A DNA stretch of 64,000 nucleotides from Chitinophaga sp. YR627. GTDB taxonomy: Bacteria; Bacteroidota; Bacteroidia; Chitinophagales; Chitinophagaceae. Under the pieces are notes generated by a model, which was given only the letters and a program-made list of their open reading frames with translations, searched no databases and was not told the origin of the DNA. This document shows positions 49,675 through 58,869 of the stretch, piece after piece (position 1 is the stretch's first letter; each line of letters begins with the position of its first letter). The DNA is taken from positions 558,001 through 622,000 of the forward strand of contig NZ_FOUX01000003.1 of assembly GCF_900114995.1 (NCBI RefSeq), in the 5' to 3' direction. The translations under genes were made by a program, and so were the position numbers.

Positions 49675-50805
49675 TTGGCAGTAAATATCAACATATCGAA
49701 CTACGAAGAATTCCTGCTCAGCGCCATTGACGGTGAGCTGACAGGAGAGGAGCGTGCTGCGCTGGAAGCCTTCATGGACCTCCATCCGGAAATCCGCAAG
49801 GAACTGGCGCTGCTGGAATCCACGAAACTGCAGCCGGATACAACCATGCAGTTTGATGCCAGAGACATGCTGTACCGCAAGTCTGATGTGTTGTCAGCGA
49901 CCAATTATGAGCGCTTCCTGCTGGATTATGTTGATAATGAATTAAGTACAGCCGAAAGGACACAGCTGGAGGCATTGATCAGCCAGCATCCGCATATACA
50001 GCAGGAACTCAGCCTCTTACAGGCAGCCCGCTTAACCCCGGATCTTACTGTAACATTTGAGAATAAAGCATCGCTATATAAGAAGGAGCAGACCAGGGTA
50101 CGCCCGCTTTGGTGGTGGAGTGCCGCTGCAGCTGTTGTGGCAGGACTTTCCTTCTGGCTCATTCCGGGACAGCGTACCGGAGAACCGGCAGCTGTTGTTG
50201 TCAATCAGCCGGCTGCTCAAACCGGCACGTCTTCACAGACAGCGCCGCAGACGGTAACTGTGCCACAGGCTTCATCATCTGTTGCCCAAAATGATCATCC
50301 GGCATCCTCTCAGTCGCAAGTTGCTGATAATGTGACCAATAACGAGGCGCAGCATCCAACAACAGCGGCTGACAAGAACAGGAATACAGCCTTATCAAAT
50401 GCCCTTGCCCATAACCGGGTAGCTGATAAAGCAGTAAACCGCCAGGCGCCGGAAGCTAACGAATCAAACCAGCAGGAACCTGCTAATCATATTCCTGATA
50501 CCAGGGCAGTCGCGCTCGCCAAGATACCACAACCGGCATCTACTTCCGGCGAGGTCGTACAGCAACTGCAGGAAAAAAGTGAACAACAGGAGAAGATACT
50601 GGCTGAAAACGCAACTGTTGTAGCAGAGAAATCTGCCACAATGGCCAATGCGACCAAGATCAGTAGTGCAGCTCCCGAAGCCGCCAGCGCAGCGCCGGCT
50701 AATGTGAAAGGAGAACTGGTGGTAGCAGTGACCATGAACGGAGACAGTAAACTGCTGAATGGGGTTGCCAATGTAGCCCGGTTCCTGTCCCGTAAAAAGA
50801 AATAA
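49675..50805 (+). CDS. Membrane anti-sigma-like protein with duplicated N-terminal domain (TTG start)
   Basis: The frame begins with TTG at 49675 (MAVNINISNYEEFLLSAIDGELT); no ATG precedes the conserved head. Residues about 9-68 and 76-136 are a tandem duplication: NYEEFLLSAIDGELTGEERAALEAFMDLHP against NYERFLLDYVDNELSTAERTQLEALISQHP, both ending in a YRK/YKK segment. One transmembrane helix follows (WWWSAAAAVVAGLSFWLIPG, about 145-164), then 200 residues rich in Ala, Gln, Ser and Asn outside the membrane. There is no zinc-finger HxxxCxxC. Its place after a sigma gene and topology suggest an anti-sigma factor; the paired heads could bind two ligands or sigma in two ways. Confidence 0.72.
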   Translation: MAVNINISNYEEFLLSAIDGELTGEERAALEAFMDLHPEIRKELALLESTKLQPDTTMQFDARDMLYRKSDVLSATNYERFLLDYVDNELSTAERTQLEALISQHPHIQQELSLLQAARLTPDLTVTFENKASLYKKEQTRVRPLWWWSAAAAVVAGLSFWLIPGQRTGEPAAVVVNQPAAQTGTSSQTAPQTVTVPQASSSVAQNDHPASSQSQVADNVTNNEAQHPTTAADKNRNTALSNALAHNRVADKAVNRQAPEANESNQQEPANHIPDTRAVALAKIPQPASTSGEVVQQLQEKSEQQEKILAENATVVAEKSATMANATKISSAAPEAASAAPANVKGELVVAVTMNGDSKLLNGVANVARFLSRKKK

Positions 50806-50814
50806 TCAGGAAGA

Positions 50815-51747
50815 ATGAATTTTTTTGATATGAAGGGTAAAGCTTTACGCTATTTATTGTTACTGCTTATTGTAAGTGTTGGTGTACAGGCCCAGACTGC
50901 TGACAGTCTTGTTGAGACGTTCCAGGTAAAAGGACTGATCATCATGAAGGGTAAGGATGCAAAAGGCAAACGCATCTTCAGGGTTTACAATGACACCGCT
51001 TATGCGAAAGAAAGGTTGAAGAAGAACCTGCAAACCAGGTGGTTTGTTGTGGATCTTGGCTTTAACAACTATATCGACCGCAGCGATTATGGCGGAGCGG
51101 TAGCATTATCCTATTACGCAGCACCCAACGGCTATGCAGACAGCTATAGTAAATCCTATACTTATTCTGCTGCCGGCCTCAATACCCTGGCGCCTCGTGG
51201 AGGAAGTGCACCACTTACACCTTCGGAGTTCAAGCTTATTACCGGAAAGTCCATCAATCTCAACATCTGGCTTTTCCAGCAAAGGCTGAACATCTATAAG
51301 CACAAATTAAACCTGATCTATGCGCTGGGTGTCGAAATGAACAACTACCGTTTTGCCAGAAATATCACTTATGTACCAGGTTACCCAACTGAGATCGTAA
51401 GAGATAACGTGAATTTCTCTAAAAACAAGCTGTTTGCTGAATACCTGAGCATACCGCTGATGCTGAACTTTAACAGTAATCCGGCCCGTCCTTCCAGAGC
51501 CTTTAAAATGGGTATGGGTGTAATGGGTGGTTATCTTGTGAAAGCCAGGACAAAGCAGATCAGCCGTGAAAGAGGGAAAGAGAAAAAAGTAGATGACTTC
51601 AACCTGAACAAATGGAAACTCAGCCTTACCGGAGATATAGGTTACGGACCTCTTAAACTTTATGGTAATTTCGCGCTGACTCCTTTACATGATTATGGCC
51701 TGGAACAGTATCCTTTCTCAATAGGGATACGTTTTAATAGCTTTTAA
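50815..51747 (+). CDS. Outer-membrane beta-barrel protein in the sigma locus
   Basis: A 310-residue protein. The frame starts at ATG 50815, but ATG 50830 (MKGKALRYLLLLLIVSVGVQAQ) gives a cleaner signal peptide. The mature part alternates strands and turns, e.g. WFVVDLGFNNYIDRSDYGGAV, FAEYLSIPLMLNFNSNPARPSRAFKMGMGVMGGYLVKARTKQ and the C-terminal FSIGIRFNSF, ending in the aromatic residue of barrel proteins. EYLSIPLMLNF parallels the PorT-like family barrels. It begins ten bases after the anti-sigma-like gene, so these belong to one operon. Confidence 0.8.
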   Translation: MNFFDMKGKALRYLLLLLIVSVGVQAQTADSLVETFQVKGLIIMKGKDAKGKRIFRVYNDTAYAKERLKKNLQTRWFVVDLGFNNYIDRSDYGGAVALSYYAAPNGYADSYSKSYTYSAAGLNTLAPRGGSAPLTPSEFKLITGKSINLNIWLFQQRLNIYKHKLNLIYALGVEMNNYRFARNITYVPGYPTEIVRDNVNFSKNKLFAEYLSIPLMLNFNSNPARPSRAFKMGMGVMGGYLVKARTKQISRERGKEKKVDDFNLNKWKLSLTGDIGYGPLKLYGNFALTPLHDYGLEQYPFSIGIRFNSF

Positions 51748-51777
51748 CGTTTTTTGGGGGATCAAAATCTAAGATGT

Positions 51778-52038
51778 ATGCGTTCTTTTATTGCCTTTCT
51801 GGCCTGTACCGGATTTATAGTATGGGCACATTCATGTGAGAAGAGAATTGTAGGGGTTAAAATTTATGGACACAAACCTGGAGTAATTCAAAAGGAAAAC
51901 GAGTTAAGTTATTCGTCCGTTGAGCAACCACATGAGCACCCTTTACTGTTAGCCAATGTACAGACACCTGTTGCCCTGGATGCACTGTTTGTTAATGTCC
52001 GGTATGGACCCGCTTCGGAATTGGACTGGAAGAAATAG
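51778..52038 (+). CDS. Small lipoprotein, 86 residues
   Basis: ATG 51778 (MRSFIAFLACTGFIVWAHSC) gives a lipoprotein signal with lipobox AHSC; the TTG at 51754 is less likely. The mature part of about 67 residues is polar with several Pro and His (EQPHEHPLLLANVQTP) and ends SELDWKK. I do not recognise it. It lies 30 bases after the barrel gene, so it is probably the last gene of the sigma operon and may be a partner of the barrel. Confidence 0.6.
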   Translation: MRSFIAFLACTGFIVWAHSCEKRIVGVKIYGHKPGVIQKENELSYSSVEQPHEHPLLLANVQTPVALDALFVNVRYGPASELDWKK

Positions 52039-52094
52039 TCCATTGCTCATTTTTTAGTTCCATTTAACAAATTACTGCCCGGACACATCCGGAC

Positions 52095-52115
52095 ATTACC
52101 ATTATATTTGGTAAT
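52095..52115 (+). promoter_or_regulatory. TATATTTG box inside an inverted repeat, upstream of the M16 gene
   Basis: ATTACCA (52095-52101) and TGGTAAT (52109-52115) form a 7-bp inverted repeat overlapping TATATTTG (52103-52110). The arrangement resembles an operator that would cover the -7 region. Confidence 0.45.
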
Positions 52116-52142
52116 GTTTATTTTATTTTCAAAAACCAATTC

Positions 52143-55091
52143 ATGAACCTCATTCAAAAAGCAAGCTGTCTATTGCTGCTGGCCTCTTCTATGTCCACAA
52201 TAGCAGGAGCACAACAAAAGAAGTACGAATGGAAGGAGGGGACATCGGGAGGATTTACTTATAAGTATATCGTCAATGATCCGATGAAAGCCCGCTTCTA
52301 CACGTTGAAAAACGGCCTTACCGTCATCCTTTCTGTCAACAAAAAAGACCCACGCATCCAGACCCTGATCGGTACCCGCGCGGGTAGTAACGACGATCCG
52401 GCTGATCACACCGGGCTGGCTCACTACCTGGAACACCTGCTGTTCAAAGGTACCCAGCAGTATGGCTCACTGGACTGGTCTAAAGAGAAGCCTTATCTGG
52501 ATCAGATCGAAGGTTTGTATGATACTTACAATCATACAACCGGTGTTACCGCCCGTAACGCAGTTTATCATAAGATAGACAGCGTATCCGGTCTGGCTGC
52601 GAAGTATGCCATCGCCAATGAGTATGACAAACTGATGTCAGGCATGGGCGCTCAGGGTACAAATGCACATACCTGGGTAGAAGAGACCATCTATGAGGAA
52701 GATATCCCTTCCAACGTAGTGGACAAATTCCTGACTGTGCAGGCTGAGCGTTTCAAAGACCCGGTATTCCGTCTGTTCCATACAGAACTGGAAGCTGTGT
52801 ACGAGGAAAAGAACAGAGGTCTGGATAACGACGGCCGTAAATCTTACGAGCTGATGTTATCTACCCTGTTCCCTACGCACAACTATGGTCAGCAAAGCAC
52901 TATCGGTACTATAGAGCACCTGAAGAATCCTAATCTGAAGGCGATCCGTCAATTCTATAATACCTACTATGTACCAGGCAATATGGCGGTAGTAATGGCT
53001 GGTGATCTGGATCCTGATCAGGTGATCAAACAGGTAGACAAAGCATTCTCTTACATGCCAGCTAAACCTGTAGTTACTTACAAGGCGCCGGTTGAGAAAC
53101 CAATGTCTGCTCCGATCGTAAAAGAAGTATTCGGTCCTGACGCTGAAAACGTGATGATCGCCTTCCGTATGCCGGGTGCGCTGGATGTAAAATCCAATGT
53201 ACTGCTGTCCGTTATTTCTGAAGTAATGAACAACGGTAAAGCCGGTCTGCTGGATCTGAACATCAACAAACAGCAGAAAGTGCTGAAATCAAGCGCGGGC
53301 GTAATGGGATGGAAAGACTATTCCGTGTTCTCGCTGAGTGGAACCGCTAAACAGGGCCAGACACTGGAAGAAGTAAAAGACCTGTTACTGGGTCAGCTGG
53401 AGATCCTGAAGAAAGGCGAGTTTGATGAATCAATGGTAAAAGCGATCGTAAACAACGCCAAACTGGCTGAACTGACTGGCCTGGAAAGCAACAGCAACCG
53501 TGCGAATGCACTGATGGACGGCTTTATCAAACACAGAGGAAAGAACTGGGTAACAGACGTTTCTTTCGTGGATGATATGGGCAAGGTAACTAAACAGCAG
53601 ATCGTTGAATTTGCCAACAAATACTTCGCGAACAATTATGTACTGCTGTACAAACGTAAAGGCGAAGACAAGAATATTCAGAAAGTAGACAAACCTGCTA
53701 TTACACCAGTTGAAGTAAACCGCGAAGCACAATCTGCTTTCCTGAAACAGGTAAATGAAATGCCGGCTGCCGGTATTCAGCCAATGTGGCTGGATTACGA
53801 TAAAGATATCCAGAAAGGTAAACTGGGTGCTTCTGATGTGCTGTATGTACAAAACAAAGACAACGGTCTCTTCCGTCTGTATTACCGTTTTGATATGGGT
53901 AGCTGGAATAATAAACTGTATCCGCTTGCGGCACAGTATCTTCAGTTCCTGGGTACCGATAAGTACAGCTCTGAGCAGATCAGCAAAGAATTCTACAATA
54001 TCGCCTGTAATTTCAATGTTTCTACCGGTGCAGATGTAACCACACTCAGCGTTACTGGTTTACAGGAGAACTTTGATAAAGCAGTGAGTCTGTTTGAACA
54101 CCTGCTGAAAAATTGCCAGCCAAATGAGCAGGCACTGACCGCATTGAAAGGACGTATGGGGAAAAGCCGCTCAGATGCTAAGCTGAATAAGGGGAATATC
54201 CTGAAAGGACTTGCCAGCTATGGTATGTATGGTGACAAGAATCCATTCAACAATCAGCTGAGCCAGGCTGATCTGGATGGTGTTACTGCACAGCAACTGA
54301 CAGATATCCTGCATGGCCTGCCTGAGTACCAGCATATGGTGATTTATTACGGTCCGCAGACACTGGATGCTGCTATTGCCGCTATTGGTAAACAGCACCA
54401 GATCTCAGCGTCTCCAAAAGCAGTACCTGCGCCGGTGAAGTTTGACAAAATTTCACAGGACAAAAATCAGGTGTTATTCACCGATTACGACATGGTACAG
54501 TCAGAAGTGAACTGGATCAGGAACGGTGGTACTTACAGTCCTGAAACAACTGCCCTGGTAAGCGTGTTCAACGGTTACTTTGGTGGTAACATGGGTTCTA
54601 TTGTATTCCAGACCATCCGTGAGTCTAAAGCGCTTGCTTATTCTACTTACGCATACTATGCGGCGCCTGATAAAAAAGACAGCCGTTATTCCATGGTTGC
54701 ATACGTAGGTAGCCAGGCTGATAAAATGAATGATGCGATCGGTGGTATGAACGAACTGCTGAATGATATGCCTCGTTCCGATAAAGGTTTCCAGACTGCA
54801 AAACAGAGCCTGAAACAGGATATCGAAACTGAGCGTATCACACAGGATGGTATCATCTTCAGCTACCTGGCTGCTAAAAAGCTGGGACTGGATACTGATT
54901 ATCGTAAGACTGTATACGCACAGATCGATGGTATTACCTTTGATAATGTGAAACAGTTCCACGATCAGAACATTGCCAACAAGCCTTATACTTATTGTAT
55001 CATGGCTTCGGAAAAGAAAGTGAATCCGGAAGAACTGAAGAAGTATGGCGACGTGAAAGTCGTTACACTGGAAGAGATTTTCGGGTACTAA
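52143..55091 (+). CDS. M16 (pitrilysin) family metalloprotease, two-domain
   Basis: A 982-residue exported protease. After a signal peptide (MNLIQKASCLLLLASSMSTIAGAQ) the first M16 domain carries the inverted zinc motif HYLEHLLFKGT (HxxEH, about residues 94-98) and the downstream Glu of ELEAVYEEKNRG. A second M16 pair begins near residue 540 without a zinc motif, as in insulin-degrading-enzyme-like full-length enzymes. Segments TYYVPGNMAVVMAGDLDPDQV and SKALAYSTYAYYAAPDKKDSRY are typical. It should degrade peptides in the periplasm or at the outer membrane. The gene seems monocistronic, with its own promoter and terminator. Confidence 0.92.
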   Translation: MNLIQKASCLLLLASSMSTIAGAQQKKYEWKEGTSGGFTYKYIVNDPMKARFYTLKNGLTVILSVNKKDPRIQTLIGTRAGSNDDPADHTGLAHYLEHLLFKGTQQYGSLDWSKEKPYLDQIEGLYDTYNHTTGVTARNAVYHKIDSVSGLAAKYAIANEYDKLMSGMGAQGTNAHTWVEETIYEEDIPSNVVDKFLTVQAERFKDPVFRLFHTELEAVYEEKNRGLDNDGRKSYELMLSTLFPTHNYGQQSTIGTIEHLKNPNLKAIRQFYNTYYVPGNMAVVMAGDLDPDQVIKQVDKAFSYMPAKPVVTYKAPVEKPMSAPIVKEVFGPDAENVMIAFRMPGALDVKSNVLLSVISEVMNNGKAGLLDLNINKQQKVLKSSAGVMGWKDYSVFSLSGTAKQGQTLEEVKDLLLGQLEILKKGEFDESMVKAIVNNAKLAELTGLESNSNRANALMDGFIKHRGKNWVTDVSFVDDMGKVTKQQIVEFANKYFANNYVLLYKRKGEDKNIQKVDKPAITPVEVNREAQSAFLKQVNEMPAAGIQPMWLDYDKDIQKGKLGASDVLYVQNKDNGLFRLYYRFDMGSWNNKLYPLAAQYLQFLGTDKYSSEQISKEFYNIACNFNVSTGADVTTLSVTGLQENFDKAVSLFEHLLKNCQPNEQALTALKGRMGKSRSDAKLNKGNILKGLASYGMYGDKNPFNNQLSQADLDGVTAQQLTDILHGLPEYQHMVIYYGPQTLDAAIAAIGKQHQISASPKAVPAPVKFDKISQDKNQVLFTDYDMVQSEVNWIRNGGTYSPETTALVSVFNGYFGGNMGSIVFQTIRESKALAYSTYAYYAAPDKKDSRYSMVAYVGSQADKMNDAIGGMNELLNDMPRSDKGFQTAKQSLKQDIETERITQDGIIFSYLAAKKLGLDTDYRKTVYAQIDGITFDNVKQFHDQNIANKPYTYCIMASEKKVNPEELKKYGDVKVVTLEEIFGY

Positions 55092-55120
55092 TCATATAGC
55101 GGTATAACCGTTTTTTCTAA

Positions 55121-55180
55121 GAACCATCCGGTTCCGTTTAGCTGAAAGTTGAACGGAAATTCCGGATGGTTCTTTATTTT
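55121..55180 (+). terminator. Terminator after the M16 gene
   Basis: GAACCATCCGG (55121-55131) pairs with CCGGATGGTTC (55162-55172) with an inner CCGTT/AACGG stem, followed by a T-rich tail. Confidence 0.88.
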
Positions 55181-55255
55181 TGCGATCTATTTTTTTGCGC
55201 GCTGCAATAATGCATTGACAGCCAACGTTAACTAAATTGCAAAATCCCTGTGAAA

Positions 55256-55828
55256 ATGAATCGCTATTGCTTGTTGATGCTCCTGGTGCTGACTGTGACC
55301 GTATCAGGATTTACTTTTAAAGGAAGTGACGAAGACTATTTGTATGAAGTGAAAATACACCCTGGCAACATTGATCCTGATAAAATATTTCTGTTGGTGG
55401 ACAAGAGTGATTACCGGATGTACTTATATGAGGATGTTACATTAAGAAAGATTTACAAAGTAGTATTTGGCAACAAAGACCAATCAGACAAGAGACAGGA
55501 AGGAGATCGCCTGACGCCTGAGGGTACATTTCATATATTGAGTAAAAGAACGGATAAACTCTGGAACCGTTTTATGTTGCTGGATTATCCGAACGAAGCT
55601 TCCTGGAATAAATTTCATGAGTTACAGAGTGCGGGTGTATTACCAGCGGGCGCTACCCCTGGTGGTGGCATCGGTATACATGGCGTGGAATGGAACTCCG
55701 GTATACGTGATAATTACGTTGAGGGTCGTATCAACTGGACGCTTGGATGCGTTAGTATGAAGAACAGCGACGTCAGTGAACTATACGATATTATCAAGGT
55801 AGGAACACCTGTTGTAATAAGACGTTGA
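55256..55828 (+). CDS. L,D-transpeptidase (YkuD) family protein
   Basis: ATG 55256 (MNRYCLLMLLVLTVTVSGFTF) gives the signal peptide; a GTG two codons earlier is possible. The 190-residue protein has the YkuD catalytic region: HGVEWNSG with the His, then INWTLGCVSMKNSDVSELYDII with the catalytic Cys in LGCVSM. The usual consensus is SxGCI/VR; here the Arg is replaced by Ser-Met, a variation seen in some Bacteroidota homologues as far as I recall. These enzymes cross-link peptidoglycan peptides 3-3 or attach proteins. FLLVDKSDYRMYLYEDVTLRKIYKVVFG is the domain's first strand set. Confidence 0.85.
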   Translation: MNRYCLLMLLVLTVTVSGFTFKGSDEDYLYEVKIHPGNIDPDKIFLLVDKSDYRMYLYEDVTLRKIYKVVFGNKDQSDKRQEGDRLTPEGTFHILSKRTDKLWNRFMLLDYPNEASWNKFHELQSAGVLPAGATPGGGIGIHGVEWNSGIRDNYVEGRINWTLGCVSMKNSDVSELYDIIKVGTPVVIRR

Positions 55829-56014
55829 TCCCTGTATTGCACATTGCAGTGTGTCTTATTACCTTTATTATAAGCAACGAATTCGAAGATCTTACATGCT
55901 GAATTTTGATGAAGAACAATGTCGTTATGGCCTTAAGCCGGGAGCATTGTAGTGATGTCTGGCCATCGGTCTGGCATCATGAACTATCATAAAGGCGGGT
56001 ATTGGTCTTGTGAG

Positions 56015-56047
56015 GCACACTTCATTCGGGTGGAGTGTGCTTTTTTT
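56015..56047 (+). terminator. Terminator after the L,D-transpeptidase gene
   Basis: GCACACTTCA (56015-56024) pairs with TGGAGTGTGC (56031-56040) with one wobble, then seven T. It is 186 bases past the stop, so a long 3' UTR is implied. Confidence 0.8.
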
Positions 56048-56054
56048 ATGCAGT

Positions 56055-56999
56055 CTATTGCAGGAAGCTTTTCACCGCTGTTTTCCATTTCTCTCCTTCA
56101 TTACGGCAGAATGACTGATGACCTGATTTCTCAAAGATGATCAGCTTCTTTTTGCGTGTGCCCAGCTGACGGTATACGCTGTTGGTTTCCTGCCGGGTAA
56201 CACGGTTATCCTGTGTACCCCAGCATACCAGCGCCGGCATATGGATGTTTTGTGCATAGTCAGCAGGGTTATAACCGAATCCCCAGAACCCATTCTCAAT
56301 ACCGCCCCAGAAAGTGAGTATTTCTGCCAGCGGTGTGCCTGGTAAATTCACAGCGCGCATTCTTCCTTTAACGGCGTCTGTCAGCTTTGCAAAGGAGCAT
56401 TCAAGGATAACCTTGTCAGGGTGCAGATGATAGGCAGGAACAGCCCTCAGAACAGCAGCAGCGCCCATGCTTACTCCCCATAGTATAATGTGTTTCTCTC
56501 CCTTCTGCTGTACGAAGTTATATGCCAGCATTACATCTTCTGCTTCTTTATAACCGATGGTACAAACGTCCCCCTGACTATTACCATGCGCGCGGAAGTC
56601 CATCAGGAGGGTATTGTAGCCCAACAGGCGGAAATAAGCGGCTTCGGGAATCGGGCCGTCTTTGCTTCCATTGTAACCATGAAAGAGGATCACGGTACCT
56701 TTTGCGTCCGGACGGGGCATCCACCATCCTTCCAGTTCAAGACCGTTGTAGGTTTGTACATGCATTGTTTCGTAAGGGACTTCCGGCTTGTGGCTGACAG
56801 CAGATTTTGAAAGACGTACACCGAGCAGCACCATCTTTGTTTTTTCAAAGACACTCATCTGTTCCGGTTGCTGATGTTTGTTGGCGAATGTGCCGGCAGC
56901 ATAAAAGTGAGTGAATTTCCAGGCATGAAATGCGGCAACGACATTCAGCAGGAGAAACAAAACAAGGAAAATACGCAGGGTACGTTTCAAAAACTTCAT
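56055..56999 (-). CDS. Alpha/beta hydrolase with N-terminal membrane anchor
   Basis: A 314-residue hydrolase. MKFLKRTLRIFLVLFLLLNVVAAFHAW is a signal anchor. The fold shows VILFHGYNGSKDG (oxyanion region), LLMDFRAHGNSQGDVCTIGYKE, the nucleophile elbow WGVSMGAAAV with Ser, an Asp in GTQDNRV and the His in SGHQSFC. This layout matches the BAAT/UPF0227-like group of serine hydrolases often annotated as lysophospholipase-like. The substrate is unknown. The active side is expected outside the cytoplasmic membrane. It ends against the terminator of the plus-strand gene at 56015. Confidence 0.85.
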   Translation of the reverse strand: MKFLKRTLRIFLVLFLLLNVVAAFHAWKFTHFYAAGTFANKHQQPEQMSVFEKTKMVLLGVRLSKSAVSHKPEVPYETMHVQTYNGLELEGWWMPRPDAKGTVILFHGYNGSKDGPIPEAAYFRLLGYNTLLMDFRAHGNSQGDVCTIGYKEAEDVMLAYNFVQQKGEKHIILWGVSMGAAAVLRAVPAYHLHPDKVILECSFAKLTDAVKGRMRAVNLPGTPLAEILTFWGGIENGFWGFGYNPADYAQNIHMPALVCWGTQDNRVTRQETNSVYRQLGTRKKKLIIFEKSGHQSFCRNEGEKWKTAVKSFLQ

Positions 57000-57012
57000 G
57001 GTGTAAAAATAT

Positions 57013-57052
57013 AAAAAGCGGGTGTATCATTTTAAGGATACACCCGCTTTTT
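57013..57052 (-). terminator. Terminator of the SusD-like gene
   Basis: GCGGGTGTATC (57018-57028) pairs exactly with GATACACCCGC (57037-57047), flanked by five A and five T, so it ends the minus-strand transcript. Confidence 0.9.
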
Positions 57053-57070
57053 ATATGAAAAAAGGTCAGT

Positions 57071-58699
57071 TTAGTAACCTGCGTTCTGCGTCATGTTTGG
57101 ATACAGTTCCAGCACGGATACCGGAATAGGCAGGTACCTGTGATGGTCTTTGTAACCTTTGTCAGTCAGTACCTTTTCTGCCTGATTGGTCAGTACCAGG
57201 AATGCATAACGGAAACCTTCGCGATACAATTCATCTTTATACAATGATCCTAATGCTGCAATTGCCTCGTCCATATTTTTAGGATCGGATCCTGATGTCT
57301 TGCTGCGGGCGCGGATGGTGTTGATAGCGTCTCTGGTACCGGCGAGGTCGTTTGACATCGCTTTTCCGTAGCCTTTCAGCAACCATGCTTCTGTATAGCG
57401 GATCACCGGGAAGAATTTGAAAACTACGCCGTTACGTACGAAGTAACTGGTAAAGAAACTTTCCTGGGTATTTAATAAGGGAAGGGTCCAGATGATCTCA
57501 TGATTGGATGAATTCGTAAAGACCGTGCTGTAATCAACCAGCTCAAATGCTTTTGAATCGATCACTGCATCGGTGTGTGCAATGAGTGATTCGACGTCGC
57601 TTTCCTGGAAGGCTAATCTGGCCAGCAGCATATGTGCTACGTAGCTGGTCGCACGTCCGGTTGAATTAGCAGGCGCGATGACTGGCAACACAGGCAGTAC
57701 AGCGTTCAGTTCTGTTTTGATAAATGCCCTGGTTTCTTCCCATGAGGCGCGTTTAAGATCGGCGCCGATGTTTGCATTTTTAATAATCGGCAGTTGCCCG
57801 AAATAAGTATGTAGGTCCAGGTATGCGAAGGCGCGGTATGCCCTGATCTGTGCTGTCAGCGCTGCGTGATCGCCACTGATCTGCTGCAGACTTAAAAGCA
57901 TTTTATTCAGCGCTACTATATTGTTGATATAGGCAACCCAGATATTGCTAGTGCCGTCAGTGGATGCGTTAAAGGTAAATTTATCGTAGTCACACCAGTT
58001 GGTGATAACACTACAATCTGCATCATCGCTGAGCACCCCGTCCAGTATCGCCAGACGATTATGTGTTACGGCAATGTTGGAGGTGATCGTACCCAGTGCT
58101 GTTTCTATCTGGTCTGTTGTGGTGTAAAGGGTCGCTTTTGAATTGGATTTATAGCCGATGATGACATTTACGGTGGTGATGCCATCTTTCCTGAGATCAT
58201 AGCTGAGGGAGGTTACATCTGCAACATCATTGGCATTGATGATCATGTCTCCATTCAGGTCTTTGAAACGGAAGTCGCCGGGCATCGCTCCTGACTGGAG
58301 CGGCGTCTGTGGATTTTTAATTTCTGTTTCGGACTGGAACAGTGTATCTGACACCATTGTATTGCCATTCGCATCGGTCCATATATTGACCATGTCTCCC
58401 CTGGAGGCAAAAATGAAATATTTGCCGGGAACGACATTTTCAAACAGTGCTTTACCTGATTGGTCAGCGGTGGCAGTATATGCCGGCTTAGCTTCGAGAA
58501 GATCTTTTTTTGATGCAAACAACTCCACTTTTGCATCGGGAGTTATTGTTCCTTTGGGATGGGCTACATCCCATTTGGTGGCATCCCATACAGTAACGAC
58601 CAGGTCTGGGATCTCAGGAGGCGGGGGCGCTGGATCTGGTGTCTCTTTTTTGCAGGCCCACAGGCTGCATAACAGTACAGGAATGAGGATTTTTTTCAT
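57071..58699 (-). CDS. Orphan SusD/RagB-like lipoprotein with N-terminal Ig-like unit and calcium-loop motif
   Basis: A 542-residue lipoprotein: MKKILIPVLLCSLWAC with a lipobox. Residues about 30-130 form a CNA-B/carboxypeptidase-regulatory-like strand unit (VTVWDATKWDVAH... GKALFENVVPGKYFIFAS). At residues 147-159 DLNGDMIINANDV matches the dockerin/EF-hand calcium loop (DxNGDxxINxxDV). From about 230 it is a SusD/RagB fold with TPR-like helices: AQIRAYRAFAYLDLHTYFGQLPII, the C-terminal IRYTEAWLLKGYGKAM and YKDELYREGFRYAFLVL. SusD proteins capture glycans on the cell surface for a SusC transporter. No SusC gene, sensor or glycosidase is near, so its partner is unknown. Confidence 0.82.
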   Translation of the reverse strand: MKKILIPVLLCSLWACKKETPDPAPPPPEIPDLVVTVWDATKWDVAHPKGTITPDAKVELFASKKDLLEAKPAYTATADQSGKALFENVVPGKYFIFASRGDMVNIWTDANGNTMVSDTLFQSETEIKNPQTPLQSGAMPGDFRFKDLNGDMIINANDVADVTSLSYDLRKDGITTVNVIIGYKSNSKATLYTTTDQIETALGTITSNIAVTHNRLAILDGVLSDDADCSVITNWCDYDKFTFNASTDGTSNIWVAYINNIVALNKMLLSLQQISGDHAALTAQIRAYRAFAYLDLHTYFGQLPIIKNANIGADLKRASWEETRAFIKTELNAVLPVLPVIAPANSTGRATSYVAHMLLARLAFQESDVESLIAHTDAVIDSKAFELVDYSTVFTNSSNHEIIWTLPLLNTQESFFTSYFVRNGVVFKFFPVIRYTEAWLLKGYGKAMSNDLAGTRDAINTIRARSKTSGSDPKNMDEAIAALGSLYKDELYREGFRYAFLVLTNQAEKVLTDKGYKDHHRYLPIPVSVLELYPNMTQNAGY

Positions 58700-58818
58700 G
58701 GAAAATTTGTTAAAGTTGGGATAATGGTCTTTTGTCCGGTTCTGAATGTTTCGTTCGCAGGTTAAATATGGTTCGCTCGGGATCTATGCTACGCGGTTTC
58801 CTGGGCACAAGGATACAA

Positions 58819-58847
58819 AAAAAGGGCTGAATATGTCAGCCCTTTTT
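58819..58847 (-). terminator. Terminator of acs
   Basis: GGGCTGA (58824-58830) pairs with TCAGCCC (58836-58842), with A/T runs on both sides, 23 bases past the acs stop. Confidence 0.9.
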
Positions 58848-58869
58848 ATAATGTGAGTGTTAATGACTG

